Source: Rhodobacter sp.
GTDB taxonomy: Bacteria; Pseudomonadota; Alphaproteobacteria; Rhodobacterales; Rhodobacteraceae
Assembly: GCA_027490955.1 (NCBI GenBank)
Contig: JAIXXB010000014.1
Location: forward strand, 1 to 64,000
DNA length: 64,000 bases
Direction: 5' to 3'
Under the pieces are notes generated by a model. That model was given only the letters and a program-made list of their open reading frames with translations. It was not told the DNA's origin and searched no databases. The position numbers and the translations under genes are program-made. Below are positions 35,576-43,934 of the stretch, in pieces (positions within the stretch are counted from its first letter, which is position 1; every line of letters starts with the position of its first letter).

Positions 35576-36589
35576 CTAGTTGGCTGTTTCTGGAACAGGG
35601 TTGATTTTATCGCCGTTGCGCACGAAAGCGCCTGCTTTGGTCACAATCGTCTCGCCTTCGGTCAGGCCAGAGGCGATTTCAATCCAGCCGCCTTCGCGGA
35701 TGCCTGTTTGCACCTCGCGCCGCTGGGCCGTGCCATCGACAATGGCCATCACGGTGGGCTTGCCCTCGTAGCGGCCCACTGCGGTGACGGGCACTGCGAT
35801 GGTGCTGCGTTCGGCCACAGAAATGGCCGCCTCTACAAACATGCCCACGCGCACCAAACTGCTGTCATCAAAGGCGATGCGCACGCGCCCAAGGCGGGTT
35901 TGCGTATCGATGGTCGGCTCGACAAGGCGCACAGTGCCTGAAAGCGCGCTCTGCGCGCCGACCAATGTCAGCGCCACTTTTTGCCCCTTGGCCACGCGCA
36001 ACAAATCGCTTTCCGAAACATCGGCCTGCAATTCCAGCGCGCCATCGCGGATGATGGTGAACATAGGCTGCCCCGATGCCCCCGCCAGCGCGCCCAATTC
36101 CGCGTTGCGCGCCGAAATCTCACCCGCAACGGGGGCCACGATTTCGGTGCGCCGAATGGTCAAATCGGCGCGGGCCAAATCGGCGGTGACTTTGGCCAGC
36201 TCTGCCTCTAGCCTGGCCTGCGCGGCACTATCGCCTGCGGCTTTTGCAGCCTCGATCGCGGCCAAAAGCTGAGCGTTTTGCAGCGACAGCGCCGAAGAGG
36301 ACAGCCGCGCCATCACTTGCCCTGCGCTGACACGATCGCCCACATCCACCAGCAATTCGGCCACTTGTTGGCCCTGAACCATCGGATTGATCTGCACCTC
36401 TTCTTGCGCGCCCACCAGACCCGAGACGATGATGACATCGCGCAGCACGCGCTTTTGCGCGCTGGAGACAGTGATGGCAGGCAGGCTGGTGGCCGCCGCG
36501 GGGGCCGCTGCATCCTGCGCAAAGGCGGGCATCAGCGCCGCTGGAACAGTTGCGGCGGACAACGCCAAAAGCAAAGTGAGAGAACGCAT
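35576..36589 (-). CDS. RND periplasmic adaptor (membrane fusion protein)
   Basis: A 337-residue adaptor. A Sec signal (RSLTLLLALSAATVPAALMPAFAQ) is followed by the split lipoyl domain: GLVGAQEEVQINPMVQGQQVAELLVDVGDRVSAGQVMARL, then an alpha-hairpin (LQNAQLLAAIEAAKAAGDSAAQARLEAELA...) and IVAPVAGEISARNAELGALAG. A beta-barrel and membrane-proximal domain complete it. It links the permease to an outer-membrane channel. Its ATG lies two bases after the TetR gene stop. Confidence 0.92.
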   Translation of the reverse strand: MRSLTLLLALSAATVPAALMPAFAQDAAAPAAATSLPAITVSSAQKRVLRDVIIVSGLVGAQEEVQINPMVQGQQVAELLVDVGDRVSAGQVMARLSSSALSLQNAQLLAAIEAAKAAGDSAAQARLEAELAKVTADLARADLTIRRTEIVAPVAGEISARNAELGALAGASGQPMFTIIRDGALELQADVSESDLLRVAKGQKVALTLVGAQSALSGTVRLVEPTIDTQTRLGRVRIAFDDSSLVRVGMFVEAAISVAERSTIAVPVTAVGRYEGKPTVMAIVDGTAQRREVQTGIREGGWIEIASGLTEGETIVTKAGAFVRNGDKINPVPETAN

Positions 36590-36591
36590 AG

Positions 36592-37224
36592 TTAGCCTTT
36601 CAGACCTGCGCTGGCGATTTCGTCCAGCACTTGATTAATGGTACGCAAGATCAGCGCGTTTAGATGACCAGATTGGTCGGTATTTTTCGGGGCGATCATC
36701 GCAGCAGAACGTATCAGTAAGATGATAAACGCCGATTCCGTGGAAAACCGTCGCTGCGCCTCGGCCAAGGGCAGGCCCGTTTCGGCCGAAAAAACCTGCG
36801 CCAAATATCCGCCGACAGTATGTTCCATCGCGCAGGCATTGGCGGCAATTTCAGGTTTGCGCAGCGCGGCCGCCGCGATTTCGGCCCAAAGCGGGCCTTC
36901 TTGCGGATCAGAGGTATCGTTGATGCGCTGTTCAATCAGCGCGCGCAGCGTGGCCATCGGGCTGGCCGAAGACAGAACGCGGGCAAATTTCGCCTCGATT
37001 TCCGCCATATCCAGCGCGATCATCTGCGCCACAATCGCGTCTTTCGATGGGAAATAGCGGTAGAAATTGCCCACAGACATGCCTGCCGCGCGGGCCAAAT
37101 CCTGCATCGATGCCCCGTCAAAGCCCTTTTCAACAAAGGCCGCCTTGACCGCACGCAAAATCTCGGCCGATTTCGGCGCGGGTGTGGCGGCGGGGCTTAG
37201 ATCAATCCGAAGTTGCATGCGCAT
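36592..37224 (-). CDS. TetR-family repressor of the efflux operon
   Basis: A regulator of about 210 residues. The N-terminal helix-turn-helix reads ILRAVKAAFVEKGFDGASMQDLARAAGMSVGNFYRYFPSKDAI, and a ligand-binding helical domain follows. A perfect 20-bp palindrome (37248-37267) lies upstream. The frame opens at 37263 inside that palindrome, so I place the start at ATG 37224 (or 37218). It is the first gene of the operon TetR-adaptor-permease and probably represses itself. Confidence 0.85.
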   Translation of the reverse strand: MRMQLRIDLSPAATPAPKSAEILRAVKAAFVEKGFDGASMQDLARAAGMSVGNFYRYFPSKDAIVAQMIALDMAEIEAKFARVLSSASPMATLRALIEQRINDTSDPQEGPLWAEIAAAALRKPEIAANACAMEHTVGGYLAQVFSAETGLPLAEAQRRFSTESAFIILLIRSAAMIAPKNTDQSGHLNALILRTINQVLDEIASAGLKG

Positions 37225-37247
37225 CTGCTTGGTCTGCCAAAACTGGC

Positions 37248-37267
37248 GTGAATGAATATTCATTCAC
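37248..37267. promoter_or_regulatory. Operator palindrome of the TetR repressor
   Basis: A perfect 20-bp palindrome GTGAATGAAT-ATTCATTCAC. The half-site TGAATGAAT is typical of TetR operators. It lies about 25 bases before the likely start codon, where a bound dimer would block the efflux operon promoter. Confidence 0.8.
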
Positions 37268-37475
37268 ATAGCGATTGGATGCGAAAGGTCAAGCCGCGTG
37301 CAGGCCTGCGCGGCAAAAATCCACACGCTTTGCACGAATCCAGCCCAAAAAGCCCAGATTTTAGGCGGCGGCGCGCTGCCAATGGGCGCGGGGTTTGGTT
37401 GCGCGGGGCAAAAGGGCGGTGTATCAGGACAAAAAGCGCGCCGTCAGGTGCTGCCAGAACATCAGGAGATTTGCC

Positions 37476-38735
37476 ATGCGCCGCGTTGTCGTCACGGGTT
37501 TGGGAATGGTCACGCCGCTTGCCTGCGGGGTCGAGGAAACATGGTCGCGCTTGCTTGCGGGCCAGTCGGGTGCGGGCAAGATCACGCGCTTTGATACATC
37601 GGGCGTGATCACCCAATATGCCTGCGAAGTGCCCTTTGGCGATGGCACGGATGGCACTTTTAACCCCGATGCATGGATGGAGCCGAAAGACCGCCGCAAG
37701 GTGGATGATTTCATCCTATACGGCATGGCCGCCGCCATCCAAGCCGTGCAAGATTCAGGATGGGAGCCGAAAACCTTTGACGATCAATGCCGCACGGGGG
37801 TGATGATCGGCTCGGGCATTGGCGGGCTGTCATCCATTGCCGAAACCGCGGTGCTGATCAAGGAAAAGGGCGCAAAGCGCGTCTCGCCTTTCTTCATTCC
37901 GGGTGCGCTGATCAACCTGATTTCGGGGCAAGTGTCGATTCGCTTTGGCTTTAAGGGGCCAAATCATGCGGTGGTCACCGCCTGCTCGACAGGGGCGCAT
38001 GCCATTGGCGATGCGGCGCGGCTGATTCAATGGGGCGATGCGGATGTGATGATTGCAGGCGGCGCAGAAAGCCCGATTTCGGAAATCGGCATTGCGGGGT
38101 TCAATGCCTGCAAAGCGCTATCTACCAAACGCGAAGATGACCCGACCAAGGCATCGCGCCCCTATGACGCTGACCGCGATGGGTTTGTGATGGGCGAAGG
38201 CGCAGGCGTGGTCGTTTTAGAGGAATACGAACATGCCCGCGCGCGCGGGGCCAAGATTTATGCCGAAGTGCTGGGCTATGGCCTGTCGGGGGATGCGCAT
38301 CACATCACAGCCCCCTCTGAAGATGGCGAAGGCGGCTATCGCAGTATGGAAATGGCGCTAAAGCGGGCAGGTCTGGCCCCCAGCGCGGTGGACTATATCA
38401 ACGCGCATGGCACCTCGACCATGGCGGATACGATCGAGTTGGGCGCGGTCGAGCGTCTTTTGGGCGATGCGGCGGCGCAGGCCACCATGTCATCGACCAA
38501 ATCCAGCATCGGCCATTTGCTGGGGGCTGCAGGCGCGGTCGAGGCGATTTTCTGCGTGCTGGCGATCCGCGATCAAATCGCACCGCCCACGATCAATTTG
38601 GACAACCCCGCCGTCACCCCAAAACTGGATTTGGCCGCCAATAAGGCCGTAAAGCGCAAAATTGACGTGGCGCTGTCCAATTCCTTCGGGTTTGGCGGCA
38701 CCAATGCCAGCCTTGTGATGGGTCGCGTAAAGTAA
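37476..38735 (+). CDS. fabF: 3-oxoacyl-ACP synthase II
   Basis: A 419-residue KAS II. The nucleophile Cys is in VTACSTGAHAIGDA (about 169), with His residues in NAHGTSTMADTIE and KSSIGHLLGAAGAVE, and the C-terminus is NSFGFGGTNASLV. It elongates acyl chains and sets their temperature-dependent length. ATG 37476 has AGGAG upstream. Its stop overlaps the mltG start (TAATG). Confidence 0.96.
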   Translation: MRRVVVTGLGMVTPLACGVEETWSRLLAGQSGAGKITRFDTSGVITQYACEVPFGDGTDGTFNPDAWMEPKDRRKVDDFILYGMAAAIQAVQDSGWEPKTFDDQCRTGVMIGSGIGGLSSIAETAVLIKEKGAKRVSPFFIPGALINLISGQVSIRFGFKGPNHAVVTACSTGAHAIGDAARLIQWGDADVMIAGGAESPISEIGIAGFNACKALSTKREDDPTKASRPYDADRDGFVMGEGAGVVVLEEYEHARARGAKIYAEVLGYGLSGDAHHITAPSEDGEGGYRSMEMALKRAGLAPSAVDYINAHGTSTMADTIELGAVERLLGDAAAQATMSSTKSSIGHLLGAAGAVEAIFCVLAIRDQIAPPTINLDNPAVTPKLDLAANKAVKRKIDVALSNSFGFGGTNASLVMGRVK

Positions 38736-39910
38736 TGGCGAAGGCAATTGCTTCGGGCGCGCTGACGCTGCTGATTGTGGTTTTGTTCGCCTTTGCAGGG
38801 TTGCTGGGCTGGGCGCAAAGCCAGTACACAGGGGCAGGGCCGCTGGCGCAGCCCATCTGTTTCGAGGTGAAAAAAGGCGCAAATCTGACGGCCGTGGCCG
38901 AAGATTTGGCCGCGCGCGGGGCCATTTCGAACACCCGCATTTTCCGCATTGGCGCATCTTATGCCGAAAAGGCCGATGAGTTGAAATTTGGCAGTTATCT
39001 GCTGCCTGCGGGCGTGTCGATGGCACAGGCGCTGGATGCGATGACGGCAGGCGGGCAATCGACCTGTGGGCGCGAGATGAACTATCGCATCGGCGTGAAT
39101 CAAGCCGACATCATTCTGCGCGAACTTGACCCCAAGACGAATGACTATGTCGAAGTGGCCAAATACGACCCCGCCGTTGATCCGCGCCCTGCGATTTTGG
39201 ATGATGAGGCATGGAAGGTGGATTTGCGCCTGCGCATCACGCTGGCCGAAGGCGTGACCAGTTGGCAAGTGGTGCAATCGCTGAATGCGGCGGATTTTCT
39301 GACAGGCGAGATCGGCGATGTGCCCCCCGAAGGCAGCCTTGCCCCCGATAGCTATGAAATTGTCGAAGGGGCGGCACGAGCCGATATTCTGGCCGAAATG
39401 ACCGCAAGGCAAAGCAAAACTTTGGCCGAATTGTGGGAAACCCGCGCCGATGGCCTGCCCTATGACACACCGCAAGAGGCGCTGATCATGGCCTCGATTG
39501 TGGAAAAGGAAACGGGCATAGCCGATGAGCGCCGCCAAGTCGCCTCGGTATTCTTGAACCGCATGGCCGAAGGGATGCGCCTGCAAACCGACCCCACAGT
39601 CATTTACGGCATCACAAAAGGGCAGGGCGTTTTGGGCCGCGGCCTGCGCCGATCCGAATTGCAGCGCGAGACGCCCTATAACACCTATGTCATCGATGGG
39701 ATGCCGCCGACCCCCATCGCCAACCCAGGACGGCTGAGTATCGAGGCTGCGCTGAACCCCGACACCACCGATTATCTTTACTTTGTCGCCGATGGCTCGG
39801 GTGGCCATGCCTTTGCCAAGACATTGAAAGAGCATAACAAAAACGTCGAAGCTTGGCGTAAAATCGAAGCTGAGCAGGCCAAGAAAGCCGAAGAAGAAGC
39901 GCAGCAATAG
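38735..39910 (+). CDS. mltG: Endolytic murein transglycosylase
   Basis: A 391-residue MltG. One N-terminal membrane helix (about 5-27) anchors it, and a LysM-like segment follows (ICFEVKKGANLTAVAEDLAARG). The YceG catalytic domain carries the Glu in MASIVEKETGIADERRQVASVFLNRM and ends with YNTYVIDGMPPTPIANPG...DYLYFVADGSGGHAFAKTLKEHNKNV. It cleaves nascent glycan strands and so sets their length. It is translationally coupled to fabF. Confidence 0.95.
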   Translation: MAKAIASGALTLLIVVLFAFAGLLGWAQSQYTGAGPLAQPICFEVKKGANLTAVAEDLAARGAISNTRIFRIGASYAEKADELKFGSYLLPAGVSMAQALDAMTAGGQSTCGREMNYRIGVNQADIILRELDPKTNDYVEVAKYDPAVDPRPAILDDEAWKVDLRLRITLAEGVTSWQVVQSLNAADFLTGEIGDVPPEGSLAPDSYEIVEGAARADILAEMTARQSKTLAELWETRADGLPYDTPQEALIMASIVEKETGIADERRQVASVFLNRMAEGMRLQTDPTVIYGITKGQGVLGRGLRRSELQRETPYNTYVIDGMPPTPIANPGRLSIEAALNPDTTDYLYFVADGSGGHAFAKTLKEHNKNVEAWRKIEAEQAKKAEEEAQQ

Positions 39911-39965
39911 GGTTAAGCAAACCCTAAGGCTGCGCGCGCAAGGCATTGATATATATAGATAAAAC

Positions 39966-39995
39966 TTGACATGCCGCGCGCTGCTGTGGCATGGT
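39966..39995 (+). promoter_or_regulatory. Candidate GTA promoter with repeated GACATG motifs
   Basis: TTGACA (39966-39971), an 18-bp spacer and CATGGT (39990-39995) about 100 bases before the first GTA gene. GACATG occurs in the -35 element, again at 40011 in the palindrome GACATGTC (40011-40018), and in part as GTCATG at 39999. GTA clusters are switched on by the activator GafA; whether these repeats are its sites is a guess. Confidence 0.35.
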
Positions 39996-40098
39996 TTTGT
40001 CATGCTGGCAGACATGTCAGGGACGGCGCTGGGGAAACCCATGCGCCGTTTTTGCATCTCGCGGGTGGGCGAACGGCAGGAAAGGCAGGCATTAACAT

Positions 40099-40446
40099 AT
40101 GAACACCTATGATCCCCAAACGACGGAGGAGGCGAGCGAATTTCTGGCCGAATCCCGAATTTTGTTTCGCAGATCAGCCACGATTTTGGCCAAGCGGATC
40201 AATGCTTTGGAAGAGGTTATGGACCCTGAAACCAAGGCAACAAGCACAGTGGTCAAAGACATGCGCCAAGCCTTGGACTTGGTGATCGAAGAGAGCAAAA
40301 ATGTTGAAAAAATTGACAAATCCTTTGCAGCGGCCTCTGGCCTTGACGGATACGACCTTGCCGCTGCCCGATCTGAAATTGGGAGCAGATTGGCTCGCCT
40401 GCGCGCCGCCAGAGGTGACCGAGACGTTTCTGGCCAGCCTGAGTGA
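40099..40446 (+). CDS. GTA small terminase-like protein (g1)
   Basis: A 115-residue, mainly helical and charged protein in the position of GTA g1, whose R. capsulatus counterpart acts as small terminase. The core MDPETKATSTVVKDMRQALDLVIEESKNVEKIDKS forms a long helix; there is no obvious sequence-specific DNA-binding motif, which fits random packaging. It overlaps the large terminase frame by 146 bases. Confidence 0.82.
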   Translation: MNTYDPQTTEEASEFLAESRILFRRSATILAKRINALEEVMDPETKATSTVVKDMRQALDLVIEESKNVEKIDKSFAAASGLDGYDLAAARSEIGSRLARLRAARGDRDVSGQPE

Positions 40447-41719
40447 CAATGCCCTGTTGTCCTTGCCCTATTTGTTCGAGTTTTGGGCGATGCCGCATCA
40501 AACCCCGCCGCAGGGCAATTGGAAAACATGGGTGATTATGGGCGGGCGCGGGGCGGGCAAAACCCGCGCGGGGGCGGAATGGGTGCGCTCTATCGTCGAA
40601 GGGGCAGGGCCGAGGGATGCAGGCATGGCGCGCCGCGTGGCGCTGTTGGGCGAGACCATCGACCAAGTGCGCGAAGTGATGATATTTGGCGACAGCGGGA
40701 TCATGGCCTGCGCGCCGCCAGATCGCCGCCCCGAATGGCAGGCCACGCGCAAACGTCTGCTATGGCCCAATGGCGCAGTGGCGCAGGTGTTTTCCGCCCA
40801 TGATCCCGCCAGCCTGCGCGGGCCGCAATTCGATGCCGCTTGGGTGGATGAATTGGCCAAATGGAAAAAGGGCGAGGCCGCATGGGATCAGTTACAATTT
40901 GCCCTGCGTTTGGGGGATAATCCGCGCCAAGTGGTCACCACAACACCGCAAAACGTGCAAGTGCTGCGGTCTATTCTGGCCAATGACAGCACTGTGGTCA
41001 CCCATGCCCCTACCATCGCCAACCGCGCCAATTTGGCGACAAGTTTCTTGGCCGAGGTGCACAGCCGCTATGCAGGCACGCAACTGGGGCGGCAAGAGTT
41101 AGAGGGACTGCTGATCGATGGCATCGAAGGCGCGCTGTGGAACGCAGGCAGTATCGAGGCTGCGCGCCTTGACACTGTGCCAGCCCTGTCGCGGGTTGTG
41201 GTGGCCATTGATCCGCCTGTTTCGGCGCATAAATCCTCGGACACATGCGGGATTGTGGTGGTAGGGGCCATCACAGAGGGGCCACCGCAAAACTGGCGCG
41301 CGGTGGTGCTGGAAGATGCATCCGTGCAGGGCGCATCGCCCGAAACTTGGGCGCGCGCGGCGCTGGACGCCTGTGCGCGCCACGGCGCAGACAGATTGGT
41401 TGCCGAAGTCAATCAAGGCGGCAATCTGGTCGAGGCGGTTATTCGCCAGATTGACGCGCTGGTGCCGTTTCGCGCGGTGCATGCGCGCGCGAACAAATCG
41501 GCCCGCGCCGAACCTGTGGCCGCCCTTTATGAACAGGGCCGCGTCGCCCATATGCGCGGGCTGTCCCGCCTAGAAGAGCAGATGTTTATGATGACACCGC
41601 AGGGGTTTAGAGGGCGCGGCAGCCCTGACCGCGTCGATGCGCTGGTCTGGGCGCTGACCGAACTGATCATCCAGCCCGCCGAAAAATACCGCCGCCCGCA
41701 GGTGCGTACGCTGGGTTAG
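40301..41719 (+). CDS. GTA large terminase (g2)
   Basis: A 472-residue DNA-packaging motor. The ATPase has Walker A GGRGAGKT (81-88) and Walker B AAWVDE with Asp183-Glu184. The C-terminal RNase H-like nuclease begins at VVVAIDPPVSAHKSSDTCGIVVVG and includes VAEVNQGGNLVEAVI and DRVDALVWAL. It threads about 4 kb of host DNA into the capsid. The conserved segment before Walker A (from about DWLACAPPEV) requires translation to start inside g1. Confidence 0.95.
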   Translation: MLKKLTNPLQRPLALTDTTLPLPDLKLGADWLACAPPEVTETFLASLSDNALLSLPYLFEFWAMPHQTPPQGNWKTWVIMGGRGAGKTRAGAEWVRSIVEGAGPRDAGMARRVALLGETIDQVREVMIFGDSGIMACAPPDRRPEWQATRKRLLWPNGAVAQVFSAHDPASLRGPQFDAAWVDELAKWKKGEAAWDQLQFALRLGDNPRQVVTTTPQNVQVLRSILANDSTVVTHAPTIANRANLATSFLAEVHSRYAGTQLGRQELEGLLIDGIEGALWNAGSIEAARLDTVPALSRVVVAIDPPVSAHKSSDTCGIVVVGAITEGPPQNWRAVVLEDASVQGASPETWARAALDACARHGADRLVAEVNQGGNLVEAVIRQIDALVPFRAVHARANKSARAEPVAALYEQGRVAHMRGLSRLEEQMFMMTPQGFRGRGSPDRVDALVWALTELIIQPAEKYRRPQVRTLG

Positions 41720-41795
41720 AAACGATTAAACTTTTCATCAATATGGTTTGGCGCAACACAGGCGATCACCCGCCGCAGGTTGCAAGGAGCAAGCG

Positions 41796-43016
41796 ATGTT
41801 CGACTTTCTAAAACGCGGGGCCATGGCGCCAGTGCCAGACAAAAAGGCCTCGGCAACGGGTAAGTTGGTGGGCGGGCGCGTGGTGGCGTTCAACAGCTCG
41901 GGCCGCGTGGCATGGTCGGCGCGCGATGCGGTCAGCTTGGCCAAAACGGGGTTTCAGGCCAACCCAATGGGATTTCGCGCCGTCAAGCTGATCTGCGAAG
42001 CTGCCGCTGCCCTGCCGCTGATTTTGCAAGATGCCAACCAGCGCTTTGACCAGCACCCTATTTTGACCTTGATCGCGCGGCCTAATGGCGCGCAGGGCCG
42101 CGCCGAATTGCTCGAGGCGATTTATGGCCATCTGCTGCTATCGGGCAATGCCTATATCGAGGCCGTGGGGCAGGGCGGTTTGCCGCGCGAATTGCACGTC
42201 TTGCGCAGTGATCGCATGGCGGTGGTGCCTGGGCCAGACGGCTGGCCCATGGCCTATGATTACACTGTGGGCGGGCGCACGCACCGCTTTGCAATGAGCC
42301 AGACAGGTGGGGCCGAGGCGCAACCCATTTGCCATTTGAAAACATTTCATCCGCAAGATGACCATTACGGCCTATCGCCGTTGCAGGCGGCGGCCGTGGC
42401 GGTGGATGTGCATAATGCGGCCAGCGCATGGTCAAAGGCGCTGCTGGACAATGCCGCGCGCCCATCTGGGGCGATTGTCTATCGCGGGGCCGATGGGCAA
42501 TCGCAACTGTCCAGCGATCAATACGACCGCTTGGTTTCTGAAATTGAAAGCAACCACCAAGGCGCGCGCAATGCTGGTCGCCCGATGTTGCTGGAAGGCG
42601 GGCTTGATTGGAAGCCGATGGGCTTTTCCCCTTCGGATATGGAGTTCCAAAAAACCAAAGAGGCTGCAGGGCGCGAAATTGCCACGGCCTTTGGCATTCC
42701 GCCCATGCTTATGGGTATTCCAGGGGATGCGACCTATGCCAATTACCAAGAGGCCAACCGCGCCTTTTATCGCCTAACTGTGCTGCCCTTGGCGGCACGG
42801 GTGACGGCGGGGCTGTCGGCATGGCTTTCGGGATTTACGGGCGAGGCGGTAGAATTGCGCCCCGATCTGGACCAAATCCCCGCCTTGGCGACCGAACGCG
42901 ATGCGCAATGGCTGCGCGTGGGGGCTGCGGACTTTCTGACATCGCAGGAAAAGCGGCTGCTGCTGGGCCTGCCCGCGTTGGCGGCAGATCCCATGCCAGC
43001 GGCAGGCGAGGCTTAA
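41796..43016 (+). CDS. GTA portal protein (g3)
   Basis: A 406-residue HK97-type portal. Visible are PMGFRAVKLICEAAAALPL, LLSGNAYIEAVG, the PSGAIVY wing region, and IPPMLMGIPGDATYANYQEANRAFYRLTVLPLA in the clip/stem part. Twelve copies form the head vertex channel. ATG 41796 has AAGGAG upstream. g3.5 starts one base after the stop. Confidence 0.94.
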   Translation: MFDFLKRGAMAPVPDKKASATGKLVGGRVVAFNSSGRVAWSARDAVSLAKTGFQANPMGFRAVKLICEAAAALPLILQDANQRFDQHPILTLIARPNGAQGRAELLEAIYGHLLLSGNAYIEAVGQGGLPRELHVLRSDRMAVVPGPDGWPMAYDYTVGGRTHRFAMSQTGGAEAQPICHLKTFHPQDDHYGLSPLQAAAVAVDVHNAASAWSKALLDNAARPSGAIVYRGADGQSQLSSDQYDRLVSEIESNHQGARNAGRPMLLEGGLDWKPMGFSPSDMEFQKTKEAAGREIATAFGIPPMLMGIPGDATYANYQEANRAFYRLTVLPLAARVTAGLSAWLSGFTGEAVELRPDLDQIPALATERDAQWLRVGAADFLTSQEKRLLLGLPALAADPMPAAGEA

Positions 43017-43274
43017 ATGCCGCCCCTGCGCAAATCAGACGAGGGGGCCACAGGCTCGCGGTTTTTATATGACAGTTTTGATGCGGCCCATGCCCGCATC
43101 GAGGCAAATGAAAGGGTGTCAGACGAACGCTGGGCCGCGCTGGAATACCGCCTTGGCCTGATTGATGCCGCCCTAGAGCGGCTGGAAAAGCGTATCTGGC
43201 TGGGGGTTTACGGGCTGGCAGGGTTTTTGTTGGCCCAAATGGCCGAAGCCCTGCTTGCGGCGGCAATGAAATGA
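43017..43274 (+). CDS. GTA small membrane-associated-like protein (g3.5)
   Basis: An 85-residue protein with a predicted coiled coil (about 22-58) followed by one hydrophobic helix (WLGVYGLAGFLLAQMAEALLAAAM, about 61-84). A gene of this kind lies between portal and protease in GTA clusters; its job is not established. Its stop (TGA 43272-43274) overlaps an unused ATG of the next frame. Confidence 0.75.
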   Translation: MPPLRKSDEGATGSRFLYDSFDAAHARIEANERVSDERWAALEYRLGLIDAALERLEKRIWLGVYGLAGFLLAQMAEALLAAAMK

Positions 43275-43282
43275 GGTGCGGA

Positions 43283-43891
43283 ATGACTTGGATCACGGAT
43301 GGCGCGCCAGAGCGCAAATTTCTGGCGCTAAAGGCGGGCAGCAAAGCAGGGCTGACAGTGACAGATGGCCCCAATGGCCATGTGATTTCGGGCTATGCCA
43401 GCCTGTTTGGCGCGCGCGATCAGGGCGGGGATGTGGTGCAAAAAGGCGCCTATAAGGCCAGCCTTGCCCGCCTGTCTGCCGCAGGGCGCGGCGTGAAAAT
43501 GCTGTGGCAACACGATCCCGCCCAACCCATCGGCGTGTGGGACGAGGTGCGCGAAGACGAGGCGGGCCTTTGGGTCAAGGGCCGCATCCTCACGGCGGTG
43601 GATAAGGGCCGCGAGGCGGCCGCCCTTTTGGATGCGGGGGCCATTGACGGGCTGTCGATTGGCTATCGCACGCTAAAATCCACCAAGGATGCAGGCGGCG
43701 CGCGCCTGCTGACCGAGCTTGAGCTGTGGGAAGTCTCACTTGTGACCTTCCCGATGCTTTCCGAAGCGCGGGTTTCGGCCAAATCAGATGCGCAAGATGC
43801 AGATCTGCGCGCAGCAGAGGCCGCCGAAATCTGGGCAGAGTTTGCCGCGATGTTGAAAGACGCAGGCCAAACTTTGGCATCCCGCCGCTAG
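43283..43891 (+). CDS. GTA prohead protease (g4)
   Basis: A 202-residue HK97-family (U35) protease. GYASLFGARDQGGDVVQKGAY leads to VKMLWQHDPAQPIG, whose His is catalytic, and the Ser lies in DGLSIGYR, as in herpesvirus-like assemblins. It removes the capsid scaffold segment during maturation. GAGG precedes ATG 43283; ATG 43271 is the less likely alternative. Confidence 0.92.
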   Translation: MTWITDGAPERKFLALKAGSKAGLTVTDGPNGHVISGYASLFGARDQGGDVVQKGAYKASLARLSAAGRGVKMLWQHDPAQPIGVWDEVREDEAGLWVKGRILTAVDKGREAAALLDAGAIDGLSIGYRTLKSTKDAGGARLLTELELWEVSLVTFPMLSEARVSAKSDAQDADLRAAEAAEIWAEFAAMLKDAGQTLASRR

Positions 43892-43934
43892 CGCCCGCAG
43901 CGCGCAGGGTCAACCCTTAACCCAAGGATAACCG

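Noticed and set aside
39909-39925. AGGGTT-AAGCA-AACCCT hairpin after mltG as a terminator
   Set aside because: Only six pairs and no T-run; read-through toward the GTA cluster cannot be excluded.
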